The notes under the pieces: generated by a model
Database searches by the model: none
The model's input: the letters and a program-made list of their open reading frames with translations, nothing else
What the model was told of the DNA's origin: nothing
Assembly (NCBI GenBank): GCA_012845835.1
Contig: JABAKD010000029.1
Span: 12,787,892 to 12,851,891 of the forward strand
Source: Undaria pinnatifida
Taxonomy: Eukaryota > Sar > Phaeophyceae > Laminariales > Alariaceae
Length of the DNA: 64,000 nucleotides
Reading direction: 5' to 3'
In this document: one piece after another, positions 46,001 to 58,000 of the stretch
Position numbering within the stretch: the first letter of the stretch is position 1
Layout of the letters: every line of letters begins with the position of its first letter
Made by a program: the position numbers and the translations under genes

Positions 46001-49000
46001 TGTGGTGTTATGTATTTGTTTGCTGTTTTTGTGCGGGTGTTTTTTTTGTGAGTTCTTTTTTGTGGGTTTGTAATTTTTGTGTGTTTTGGTTCTGAGCGTT
46101 TTTGTGTGCGTTTGTGTGCGTCTTTTTTTGCATGGTGCTAAGTGTTGCGTGCAGTTTTTGTTATTTTTTTGTGCGTTATCGTGTGCGATTTTGTTGGCGC
46201 TTTGTGGGTGAATGTTCGTAATTGTGTGTTTACAGGCTTCGTATTTGATGCCGCGCTGTGCGCACAATATTTTTTTTCTTACAGCTGTCGGAGACGAAGC
46301 AGAGGGTCTTACAGCTTACGGAACACCTGGAGCAAGAGCGGGAGGCCGCTAGGCAAGCTTCGGAGGCTGGGGCTCGGGCATCGAAAGAGTCTTGCGACGC
46401 GCTCGCGGCCAAGGAGGCGGAGGTGATGACAGAGGCAGGGCTTAAATCGACGCTGGCTGACTGAAGTGCCTGTCTTTTGTTGTATATTTGTCCAAGGGCC
46501 ATGGATTCGATCACAGCATTACGGTGTTCCTAGTTAGTGTTTCGTCTCTGACCCCCCGCTCCTGCTTTTGTTGTTCCAATTGCTACTCTTGCCACCCCTT
46601 TTTTGCTTTGTGCTCTCCTCCCTCTCCCGTCGTCGCCATAAGCGTCCCCAGGGTCCATTCAATGCAATGTTTCCAGATTCCGGCTCTCGATGCTCGCATG
46701 GCCGATCTTTCACTCGAGCTAGCATTTCACTGGCCTCTAGGATGCACCCGACGCCGAGGCATCGACTATCTCCACCCCCCGACATGTGCACGCCGTATTG
46801 CATTAATCCATGCCTCCCCGCCTCCCGCTCCCCTCAACCTACACGCCAGATTTCGGCTCTCGATGTGCGCGTAGCCGAGCTTTCCCTCGAGCTAGAAGCT
46901 CTTCGTGCTGCAAAAGAGACATCCGACGCCGAGGTATCGACCACCTCCGCTCGTGCCGAAGCCCTAGAGCTGGAGCTGCGCTCCTCCGTTAAAGCGTTAG
47001 CGGAAGCGCGTGAGGGTTTCGACGCGGAGGCTTGTAAGGTGGCATGTCTGACGAAGGATGTCGCGGAATTGCGGGCCAAGACGGAGGAGGAGGCAAGGGT
47101 GTCCACGGCGACGATTTTGTCGGAGAGGGCTGCTAGGTCTGCGCTGGAGAAAGACGTGAGGGGCTTTGCGAACAACGCTTGCAGTTCGCCCGAGCGCGTG
47201 TAACGTGTGTACGGGACGGGCCTCATGCATGCGTTTGTTTATGCGGAATGCAGGTTGGCGAGACTATAGCGCCCCGTGTCTCTCCGCTTCCCCCTCCTCC
47301 ACAGCCTCCTCTGTACCCCCAACCCTCACCTCCCCCCACCCCACTTTCTATGCCCCCACCCTCTTCTCCCCCGATCCCCACCGTCATGTCTCCTCGCTTC
47401 CCCCACTTCCACGGCCTTCTGTGTACCCTCAACCCTCACCTCCCACCACCACCCTTTCTATCTCCCACCCCCCCCCTTGCCTTCCCTCCCGCCACTTGTC
47501 CAATATTTGCACCAGCTCATCGTTGCCAAGGACGGCCTCAAGTCTTCGCACGTAGGTCTCTCCCTCGCGCGGGCCCGCGCTACCCTGGCCGAAAACGCCT
47601 TAACCGAGGCAAGAGACGCCGCGGCCAAGACCGAGGCTTTGTCGAAGCGTGCCGCCGAGGAGGCTACCGCTGCCGCCGGCGCGGAGCAGCGGTCTTACCT
47701 GTTGGCGGCCCGAGCGGAGGCAGAGGCGGCCTTGGAGAGGGTGGCGGAGCTTGGGCGGGAGGTGGAGGAGGCGGGTGGTGAATTGGGGGAGGTGAGGGCT
47801 TTGGCGGAGGAACGGCAGGGGAGCGTGGAGGAATTGCAGGAGCGGGTAAAACGCGCGCAAGAGGTGAGGCGTGTTCGGGGGAGAGGGGGGGCAGTAGGAT
47901 CATGACAGTTTAATATTTTTATTTCAAGTTTTTATTTCTTTCGGGAATTGGTACCATACCTGGTAGTTCTCTTATTTTGAAGAAATCGGTTATCTTCAAT
48001 GTCTATTTTATTTTACAATAATGGACAAAGCTGGGATTTTGGGGGATGGAAGGGTGAGTGATTTTGTGGCTTTTTTTTTTTCTTTGTTTGTGGTGTCGAT
48101 ATGTTGGTGTTTTCAATTTGGAGGGATGCAATTGAGCGCGGCGTCGGTCATCCGTGCGCTCACGTTGAACGCTCTCTACGGCGCACGTTGAAAGCTCTCT
48201 GATATATCGCGAGGTTTTGTTGCACCACGAACACCACCAACCCCGTCCCCCAACCCCCTTCTTCCGCATGCGGCAGTCCCTTGCGGCGATGGAAACTTCC
48301 GCAGCAGAGGCCGCCGCGCTCGCCGACACTCAAAAGGCCACCCTAGCCTCCGAACTCGCAACATCCGAGAAAAACGCCGCCAAATACGAAACCCTCGCAG
48401 CCGAAGCCGAAGCACGCATTGCCGCCATGGAGAGCGACGCGGAAATATTTGCCCTTGAGAGCAAATCCTCAGCCCAGGCTGCTGACACACGATTTTCCGC
48501 TGCCCTTGCTGCTAAACAAGAGGAAGTTGTGGAACTTGAGGAACAGGCTAGGGGTGCTCGTGCGGCAGCTGACTTGGCGGGAGAGCGGGGGGTACTGCTG
48601 CAGGGTCAGCTTGAGATGTTGGAGGCGGAGCTAGAAGGGGTTAGGGGAGAGTTTAGGGTGGAGAGGGAGGCGCGGCAGGAGGAGGCGGAGGCTTGGAAGA
48701 GGGAGTTGGGGGGGGTTGAGAAGGAGGCGGTGGAGGCCAGGGGTAGGGTGAAGGGTTTGGAGGAGGAGGTGGGAGTGCTGGAGGGCAGGGGGAAGGGGCT
48801 GGAGGAAGAGGTGGAGAGGGCGAGGGACGCGCTGAGGGATGCTGTGAAGGCTTCGGAAGACGAGAGGGAAAGGCTGAGGTGGGTGGGAGGGGTGGGGTTA
48901 GAATAGGGGGAGGGTGCGGTAACACGGAGTTACAGTGGTATGGCAATAGGAATTGGAAGTCAATAGGGGGAGAGGAGGCAGGGGGCAGGAGGGAAGGGCG

Positions 49001-52000
49001 TGGATAAGGTATTGGAAGTCGGATGCTACTAATTTGTGAGTATGATCTGCATTCTCGCCACTCTATGTACCGTTGAGCATAGGACATGCCCTGTAGATTG
49101 GGGTTTGTGTACAACGTGTTACTAGATAACTGGAATATATATAACTGACGAGCGTTCATCTTACATTTTCTCGTTGTTTTTTGTAGTTTTTTGCAACAAT
49201 GGAAGCCTTCACGAACAGCGTGGAACAGCCAGGCCTAACTCTCCCGTAGTACATATATATTGAAATCTACCCGGGGTATTCAATAGCACATTTTTTTTCA
49301 TTTTCGCTGGAACCAGCTTAAGGACAGCGCGCATTAACTCGAAGTCCTCACCGCCTTAGCTTTTTGCCTATGTTTTATGCTTTGCAGGAACGAGCTTCAA
49401 AGCAGCACGGATGAGTTGGAGGCCCTCACGAAGGAAAGCGGGGCAGCCAGGGCTGACTCTGCCGCAGCAGTCGAGCGGCTTCGGGAGGAGGCGGCGACGA
49501 AACACAGCCTAATGGAGCAAGCCCTGGCCGTGAAAGAGTCCGAGAAGGAAGCTCTTGAAGCCAGGCATGATACGATAATTGTACAAGCTCGCCCCAGCGT
49601 AGCGTACCAGTTTTTTTGTACGTTCGTTGTTGTTCCCTTACTAGGGAAACGCTTGTATTTTCTTGTCTGGTGCTGATTGTTTGCTTTCCTTGTCCTGGTC
49701 TCGTGTCGGGGTGGACGGCTCCCCTGCTAAAATAGTTTGAATTGGCGTGTCTGTTGCTTACCTGGTCGTGTTTTTTTTTTTTGCTCTTATTGCTTCGGTA
49801 TTTGTCCCTCCATGGTTCTTATCTAATCTGATCTTGTGTTTTTGTTCCTTGTTTTGCTTGTTTCTTCTCGCTTCCCGTCCGGCTGGGCGACCGTCGATCG
49901 GGTCGGGATTTGGTGCCGGTGAAGGTTGAAAGGCTTGGAGGTTGAGCGGTCCACCCAAGCTTCCGAGCTTTCGCGCGTGAGCTCTTTGATGGATGCTGCC
50001 GTTGATAAGGCGGTCAGGGCGGAGGCTGATCCGGAAAAGGCCACTGCTGAGGTGATCGGCTGACAGTAATTACATCGTTGACAATGTTATCGTGATTGTT
50101 TGCTCGGCTAACTGAACCAGCGTTTTTTTTTTTCTCTTGTGCTCTGCTGAACGTTGATACTGCTCTCGTTGTTATAAGCTGTACCTGGTATGTATTGTAT
50201 ATCAGGTAACGTTATCGTGCTTCGCTAACTACTATAGCCTAATGGTTCTATGAGTTTTGCTCTGCTCACTGTGACAATGCTTTCGTACACCTGTGTCCCC
50301 GTAGCAGCCGGTAGCAGTAGTGTTGTTGAGTTGTTGTGTTCTGGTGAATGTGATGTTGCGCACGCTCTCTTGTGTCCAGCTAACTGATTTATTGCTCTTA
50401 TATGATATTGTACTCCGCTGACTGATGTAGTATTAAATTTGTCAGTACCTGTGTTGAGCGGATCGAAGCGAAACACGCTGCTGACATATTTACCCCTCTC
50501 CCTCCCTCCCTCCTTCCCGACCAACGCAGGCGGCGATAGCGGCGGCGGCCGTAGCCATTAAGAACGATGAAGACATGTCTCTGGTAATCGCCGAGCGGGA
50601 CGACTTATCTCAGCGGCTGCAGTCCGTCGAACGCCGCGTTGAGGTTAGTCAACTCCCCCCCCCCGGTTGTCGCCATGTACCCTGTACAAGAAAAACTACC
50701 AAGGGTTGTGTATCACAGATTTTGTTCAGTAGCAGTTTTTTTTTCTTTGCTCATCCCATCTACTTTCTTCGCGCATTTTTTGTGTTCTCTTTCCCTCGAT
50801 ACACGCCGTAGCTCGTGTCCACGGCCACTAAGCAGGCTCTTCTCTCCTCTCCCTACTATGGCACGCGCCTTCGGTTTTACCACGATAAGATTCCAGCCCT
50901 TTCTTTCCTCGTCGACTCGCATAGAATCGCGCCTACCCACGCTGCTAGGCGCTCTCAGCAGTCTGTGTAGCCGGTCGCCCCGGTGGTGTATCAGGTTATC
51001 CTTGAGCCTGGTATACGTCAGTTTCGTGAGTTCGAATCCCCCCGAGTGCGTGGTCGTATAAATTCGTGGGGACCTTTTCTTGCGCACAAATTGACTTGCG
51101 GAAAGCGCGAGAGCGTGAGTTAGCAACACTCGATGGAAAATCGACGAGCAGTGGCATTGCTGAACCCTATGCGCGATAAAAGTTGAAGGCTCGAACCGGG
51201 GGGGAGAAGTGACTACGGCTTGTCCAGAAGCTGGAAAGTAGATGTGTGTGAAAAACAAAACCAACATATGTACTTGATAATCTACAGGAAAGCCTGCCAG
51301 ATATCATAGATGGCAGGTTTAATTAGCTGTAGACATGATGCCATCGGCAGCTTGCACATATGGTGTAAATGAACCCCCAATCATATGTAGCATGTGATAC
51401 CTGGGTACCGGTATGTCCTTTTTCATGTTTATTTTTGCATCGTCACGTTTTTATGTTTCCACCTCTACTTTACTTTGGATTAAATAGCGCTTTTTGATTG
51501 TGTCATTTCAGGTGTCAGGTTATGTGATACTTCGTATGCGACGTGTTGTACCGGGTATTGATATGTACTAATTGCTCTGTAGTAAAATGTGATTGCTGTA
51601 GTATCGTACCCGGTACTGGTATGTGGTAAACGGTATCGGGTATAATACCATACTTATGTTGTCTTTTTGTCGTCTCCCTCGAGAAGAAAACACGCTTGAG
51701 TGGTTCTACGGTAGCCCCCCCAATTTTTCTTTTACGAAGTCGCTGCTTCCGAAACCAGCTCCCGGTCGTATCTCCCGAACTACGGTGCCTCTTGCCATTC
51801 CGACGTCATCGTTCGATAGTAGTAGTAGTAGTCCTTTGCGAGCAAGAAAATACGTGAAGATATAGTTTTTCATAGAATCCTTCGGCGTGTCGAGCAAGCC
51901 ATGAAACTTTCGTTATATAAAATCTCTGGTTCGGGCGCGGGCTATCGTAGAATCTGTCGATTATGAAAAACATAAACTAGTACCGAAGATGAACATATGT

Positions 52001-55000
52001 GTGGTACGTTTTGTTGGTACGTTGCGTTTTTTGTTGGTGGGTTGGTTTTGCCAGGCGCTAGGAGGCGAGTCTCGCAAGGCGGAAGAGGAGTTGGCAGCGC
52101 TGAAGCTTAAGCAAAAGGACGTGCACGCCGGTGTCGGCATCAGTGAAGCGCCGGCTGTGACGGTGGGGGCGGGGGTGGCGGAGGGCGGGGCTGGCTCGGA
52201 GGTGAAAGCTGCCGAGTTGGTCGAGGCGGAGAAGGAGGTAAGCACTAGAACCATATACAGTGGGGTGGGTGCCCCCATTTTGCCGATACCAGGTGTGTGC
52301 CAGCCTAATCTACCGGCACTATCCAGGGCACCGGCACTATTGGATTAGGGTTATTATATGGAGTTTCAGCGGCGCCAAGCGATCCCACCGGCACCATCGA
52401 GAGCAGTGGCACTATTCAACTGTGTACGAAGTGTCATGTTGCTGCTTGTTTCGCCTCCGCTGCCCATGTATCCCCCGTCATGCAGCGTCAGCCAGCCGTA
52501 TTTTGTGGTTTCCTCGGCCATTGCTGTGCTATTTTGCTGTGTCAAGGCTGCAAACGTACCTGGAAATTGCTGCCTTGATTGGTTCGCCCCAGCTCTGCAA
52601 GATTCGCCCCCCTTCTTCCCTTCCCTTATGTTGCTATATTTAACTCACCGCCCGCCTTACCCCCCCCCCCCCCCCCCCCCCCTCCGTATCATATCGTGTG
52701 TTGCATTTTGGGGTGGCTTTTGTCTGTCATGACTTACGTCCGATGTTTTTGCCAAATGTATCGCTTTTAGGCATAAAATGAGGCTTGGTACTCTTAGTAT
52801 TAGTAGTGCAATCGGTCGAATTTCGGATGCTCTACGGGAAACGGAGTTGGTGATCCAGAACATGGACACAACCCCCGCCCCCGCATCTTCGTGTACAAAT
52901 GGTACGGCTAAATAACCCCCCCCCCCTCCCCCCTCTCCCCTCCATATCTTGTCGTGTTTTTCACTCTGGGATGAAATTCGTCCGATTTTGGGGCGAAACG
53001 TGTGATTTTGCGAAGATTGCTGCGCTGAAGGATGAGATTGGTCGCACCTCTGAGGCTCTAAGGGAAAAGGAGTTGGTGATCAAGACCATGGGCGCAATAA
53101 CTCCCCTCGAAGAAGGCGTTACTGTCGACGAGGAGCCATCCCTGGAGAATACGGGTACTGCTGACGGCCGACCAAGCATTGCTGACAGCCGACAGTCTGT
53201 TGGGTCTCAGGTAATTTTTTGGTTCGCTTGATATGGGAAAGTTGTTGGCGCTTCCGTGTGGTGGGGTCGACGGGGGAGAGGTCCTCGCAGGTGTTTTTGC
53301 GTCGAGTACGTAGAAAAGGTGAACAGATGTCTACCTTCTGATGGGGATACGGCTGAGAGTTTCAGTGTGGTATGCTGTGGGAGTACTGCGGGCAGCCAAC
53401 AACTTGTAGAGTTGCTGGTAATTGGCGGGGAGAAGGAGGGGGGGGGGCGTCGGGTGCTTGCTTCAAGTATATATAAAGGGTACACCGGTGTGTACCTTCT
53501 TACGATGCATACCTTCTAATGGTGTGCGCCTTTTGTCGATTTGTACCTTCTAACGACGTGTACCTTCTGACGATGTGCACCTCTGACGATTTGTACCTTC
53601 TGGCTATTATGCGCCAAAAATAGATGAACGATGTTACCCGCGCGAGCCTAGCGGAAGCCGTGATCAACCTGAAGAAGAAGTTGGACAAGAAAAGCCTGCT
53701 CCTCGCTCGGGCCGAGGAGAAAGTTCTGGTGCTGGAAGCGAGGCAGGAGGAGGTCGGACACATGCTCATGGCTCTCCGACAAGAGAAGGTGATGGGATGC
53801 TGTGGGGTGTATGATACGGTCTCGTTTTTCTGCAGTGCTCTGACGTGCTTTGGCATGATTCACGATTGCAGTTCGGTCGCACCCCCTATTCCTCCTCCGC
53901 CCGCTCGGTTATTGACACCGATGCAGTAGGGGTCCCCCAATAAGGCGGTATCCCTGTGTAAGGCGGTATCCCTATATAAGGCGGTTTCCCTGTAAAGGCG
54001 GTATCCCTATAAAGGCGGTATCCCTATATAAGGGGGTGTCCCTATGTAAGGCGGCATCCTTATATAAGGCGGTGTCCCTATGTACGGCGGTATCCCTATA
54101 TAAGGCGGTATCCTTATATATGGCGGTATCCCTGTAAATGTGGTATCCTTATAAAGGCGGTATCGGCGGTATCCCTATATAAGGCGGTTTCCCTATGTAA
54201 GGCGACATCCCTATATAAGGCGGTGTCCCTATGTAAGGCGGTATCCCTATGTAAGGCGGTATCCCTAGATAAAGCGGTATCTCTACATAAGGCGGTCGAA
54301 ATCGCTCGGCAGGACTGGGGAATTGCACTCGTAAGCTGGAGTGAATAAGGCGGCTCCCATCAATCAGACGGTCATATTGCGCTCGGACACCACCGCCTTA
54401 CTACGGGTACTGTGGTGTAATGATCAAACACTTCAGACGAGTTTCTCCTCGGCTGTGAAAATTAGTCTTTTGGAACCCGCGGTTGGCGATTAAGAAAAGC
54501 GACGATTGCGACAGTTTGGGTGAACTTGAAGTGCAACTTGATGAAACAGACGCATGCATGGCCTATAGGTATAAAAACACGTTCATTCATATTGCCAAAG
54601 AATGATGGCATTCCCATCATTGTGGGTTAAGAAGCCCCGTCATTCCGATAACATTTTCGCCAAAAAACGGTATACCTTAATATCTCTATCGTGGCACGCG
54701 TCGATTTTGTCGAGTGCATGCATGTTAAGATCTACTGCTGACGCCCCCCCCCCTCCCGCCTCTCCCTTAATCGAACCCCTCACGGCGCTTCGCGCGTGGT
54801 GCAAGAAATGTCTGCCTGGTTGTTGAAAACCCGACGTGCTCCGTCCCGGCATAGTAGGGATGCGAGGGTCTATGGTCATGCGACCACGAACATGCACAAA
54901 CTGAGTACACCCTCCCCCTCAATCGACCATCTATGGGCCTTTTTCAGGAGAACTTTGTGGCGGAGCTTAAGAGGAAAAGGGAAAAGGCTGCGGGCGAGCT

Positions 55001-58000
55001 GAAGGACGTCAAGCAGGCGAAAAAGGCGGCGGAGAGGAGGTGCAGGGAGATGGAAGCCGAGAGGGAGGCCATCGCGGACGACTACGAGAGCCGCCTCCAA
55101 CAGCAGGTAATTACCACGGCTGTGATGGGTCGTAACCGGGCCCACGGGTCGCGTCAGAGAGGTTTTCGAAAACTCGCGGGTCGCGTTGTGTCGGGTCAGG
55201 TGGGGTTTTCAATATCTCACGGGTCGGGTCGAGTCGGGCCAGGAGAATTTCATATATCGCGGGTGGGGCCGGTTCGTCCACACCCGATCAGACCCACGAG
55301 CAGTGAGTGATCTGACCCGACCTCACCCGTGAAAAAGTCTTGGTAATTACTTCGAGCGAAGTGACATTCTAATTTTCGACGACGCCAAAAATAGGGGATT
55401 CGTTTCTATCTTTGCGTGCCCGATTGTTGATGTGCTGTTTGTCTTCCACCCGACTTGTCCGATCTCCCATATACCGCTTTGTTACCATTTTGTAGAACTG
55501 TGAGTCGGCAGGATGTCACGACTAATAACTAGTCGGTAGATTCCGTTAGCCAACTAACTGACTTTCAGTTGGCAAGTCGGTTGGTGGAGCCAACCGATGG
55601 CCAGCCGACTTTCAGACTCAAGTCAGGCGAACGGAGCGAGCCAAATCAGGTCCCACCGGCCGACGGGGCCCCGCTCAAAAGGGAAAAATGCATCCCGTTG
55701 TAGTAGTATTAGATGGTCTTTCCCGCAAGCATGGAAGCCCAATAACTAGTCTGATAGTCGGCACCTGCGGGACACGACTAACTATTAGTCCGACTAATAA
55801 CTAGTTGGTAACTTAAGTCGTGCCGACTCACCACTCTACCATTCTGGGACGCACACACACCAACGCCCCAAAGACAGCAGACCAATTTTCGTCGGGTTGG
55901 GTTGTGTTTAGTTTGAACTGTTGGTGCTTCTCACCAATGCACACGCAGTTGGTGGCAGTTGCAAACATGGATAGCGTCCAGCACAAGCTCCTATCGAGAG
56001 CCATACCAGGTAGCATGTTATTTTTTGAAGTGCATACGCCGCACAATTAAAATGGTATTGTCCAGGGATCGTTTTTTGAGGGGGGGGGGGGGGTATTTTG
56101 GCTTTGGTGTGGTCGGCGGGTGTCACAGAAGTTATATGTTGGAGTTGCTGTTAGCGTTGGTAGTGGGCTCGCATGTATCAACAGAGTGTATTCCTCATGC
56201 CGTACCCATGGTATTACCAACTTTTCCTACCCGGCTTGTCAGCGCCCTTTACGCTCGTGCGTCGTTAATAATTGTACTGCCCCATGCCACACACGTTGTT
56301 TTGCCCAACCAACCGCCACGTGTCAGGCCTCTAACTATGAAGCCCAGCTAACGGCGACGCGCAATCAGGTATTGGAGGGGGAGGGCGGAGAGGAAGGGAC
56401 GAGGGAGGGAAGCGTGTCAGCGTCTACCCATGAAGCCGAGGTGGAGAGGCTGAAGGCGCTCATCGAGGACCTCGGTACGTGGCTGGGGTATCACTGCTCG
56501 AGTACGTAGATGGGTTGTCTGAGCCTTTTTATAGTTCCAAGATAATATGCCACGTTATTTCCAGGTACCGTAGGGGTCTCCCACTCAAAAGGCGGTTGTG
56601 TGCTATTAAGACAGCAATATTACCGCCTTATTGAGGGCCACCTTTCTGTAGGCCTATTAATAGTATATTTCTAAGAGTTTTGTCCACGGTGCAGGAGGGC
56701 AATTCTAGCAGGGTTCATTTTTTTTCGTCGATTTCTGTGTTGAGAACCATGTTGTGTTTTCCGTCAGCCATAGGATGCCGTGGTATTTGTTCTGTCAACC
56801 ATTCTGTGAACCACGGTATACCTCTTTCTGGCATCATTACAGCACAATTTTCCCGTTTTCCGTCCTCCTCCCTCCTCGGTGCTGCTGCCTACGCCTCAAC
56901 CATGGTGAAATGTTCTGTCAACCAACCTTGGGATGACGTCGTGCCTGTCTTGTCAACCATGGGGTGATTGGGTGCTGCTTAGAGGTGAATAGGAAAACGA
57001 CTGCGCGGAGGCTGAGGGACATCATGAAGAAGTGCTCGCAGAACGAGGAGCGCTTCCTTGCGTGAGTGAATGTTAGCGCTTTGAATAGCGAAAAAAATAA
57101 CATAACTGGTCTCGTACGTGTAATAGGAAAAGCAGAAGAAAAAAACTAGCAAAATGTAGAGTGTAACAACCATACCCCTTTAAAGCCCCAAAACCCCTCC
57201 CTATACTAATTCCAAGTAATTTTGTCCCAAAAACGGGTTTCCAGTTGAAAATGCGGTGGGGGAGTCCCCTCACTCGGAAAATATCATATTTACAGTTACA
57301 ATGGGACGAACTCAATACCTTTTTTAGTTTTGTTGGGGGCGATACCAGGTACCTGGTATAAGACATGATTTTTTATTTGTGTTAGAGGCAGACGATAGGG
57401 AGCGGGGGGGTGAAACACTTCATTCGTTCATACCATTTCAAGACATTTTTAGTTGTTGATAGTAGAGGGAGGCGATATCGAAACGGGAATAGCAAAACCA
57501 AAACGAACCAACCCAAACGACTCTTATTTGTTTTCTTCAGAGCCGTGGAAATGGAGAAGGCTAGGGCCGATCGTTTCGAGGGCATGCTTGAGGACAGCCG
57601 TTCCGAAAGAGACGCGGAGTGCGAGAGGCTTACGCAGAACATCGACAGCCTCAAGGAGCAGCTTGATGTGAGCGTCGCGTGCGGCTCTTACCGTCAACTC
57701 TTTTACTGGTGCTAACAATAAACTACGAAAATGATCTCATGCTAATTTCAAGTAGATGTGTCACTATTTCGGTTATTTTTGTGTGCTTGTGTGTTTGTTC
57801 GATTGCCTTAGCGTTTGCGGTTTTTGTTGTTTTTGTAACACTTTGCGCGTTTTGTTTTTTTTTGCGTTGGTTTTTCAGGTGAAAGTGGCGACGGTGAAAC
57901 ACCTCTGGGAGAAGGTCGCGGCTATTCGTCGGACCAAGGCCGTCGGTAGCGACGACCTCAAGGTTAGTACCCTCTTGACATATGTTGGTTAGTCTTGGAT

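Noticed and set aside
47179-47560. Pro/Ser-rich ORFs
   Set aside because: C/T-rich intron 17 read in open frames.
53936-54297. CRISPR-like array
   Set aside because: Units are contiguous with no unique spacers, in an intron of a eukaryotic gene.
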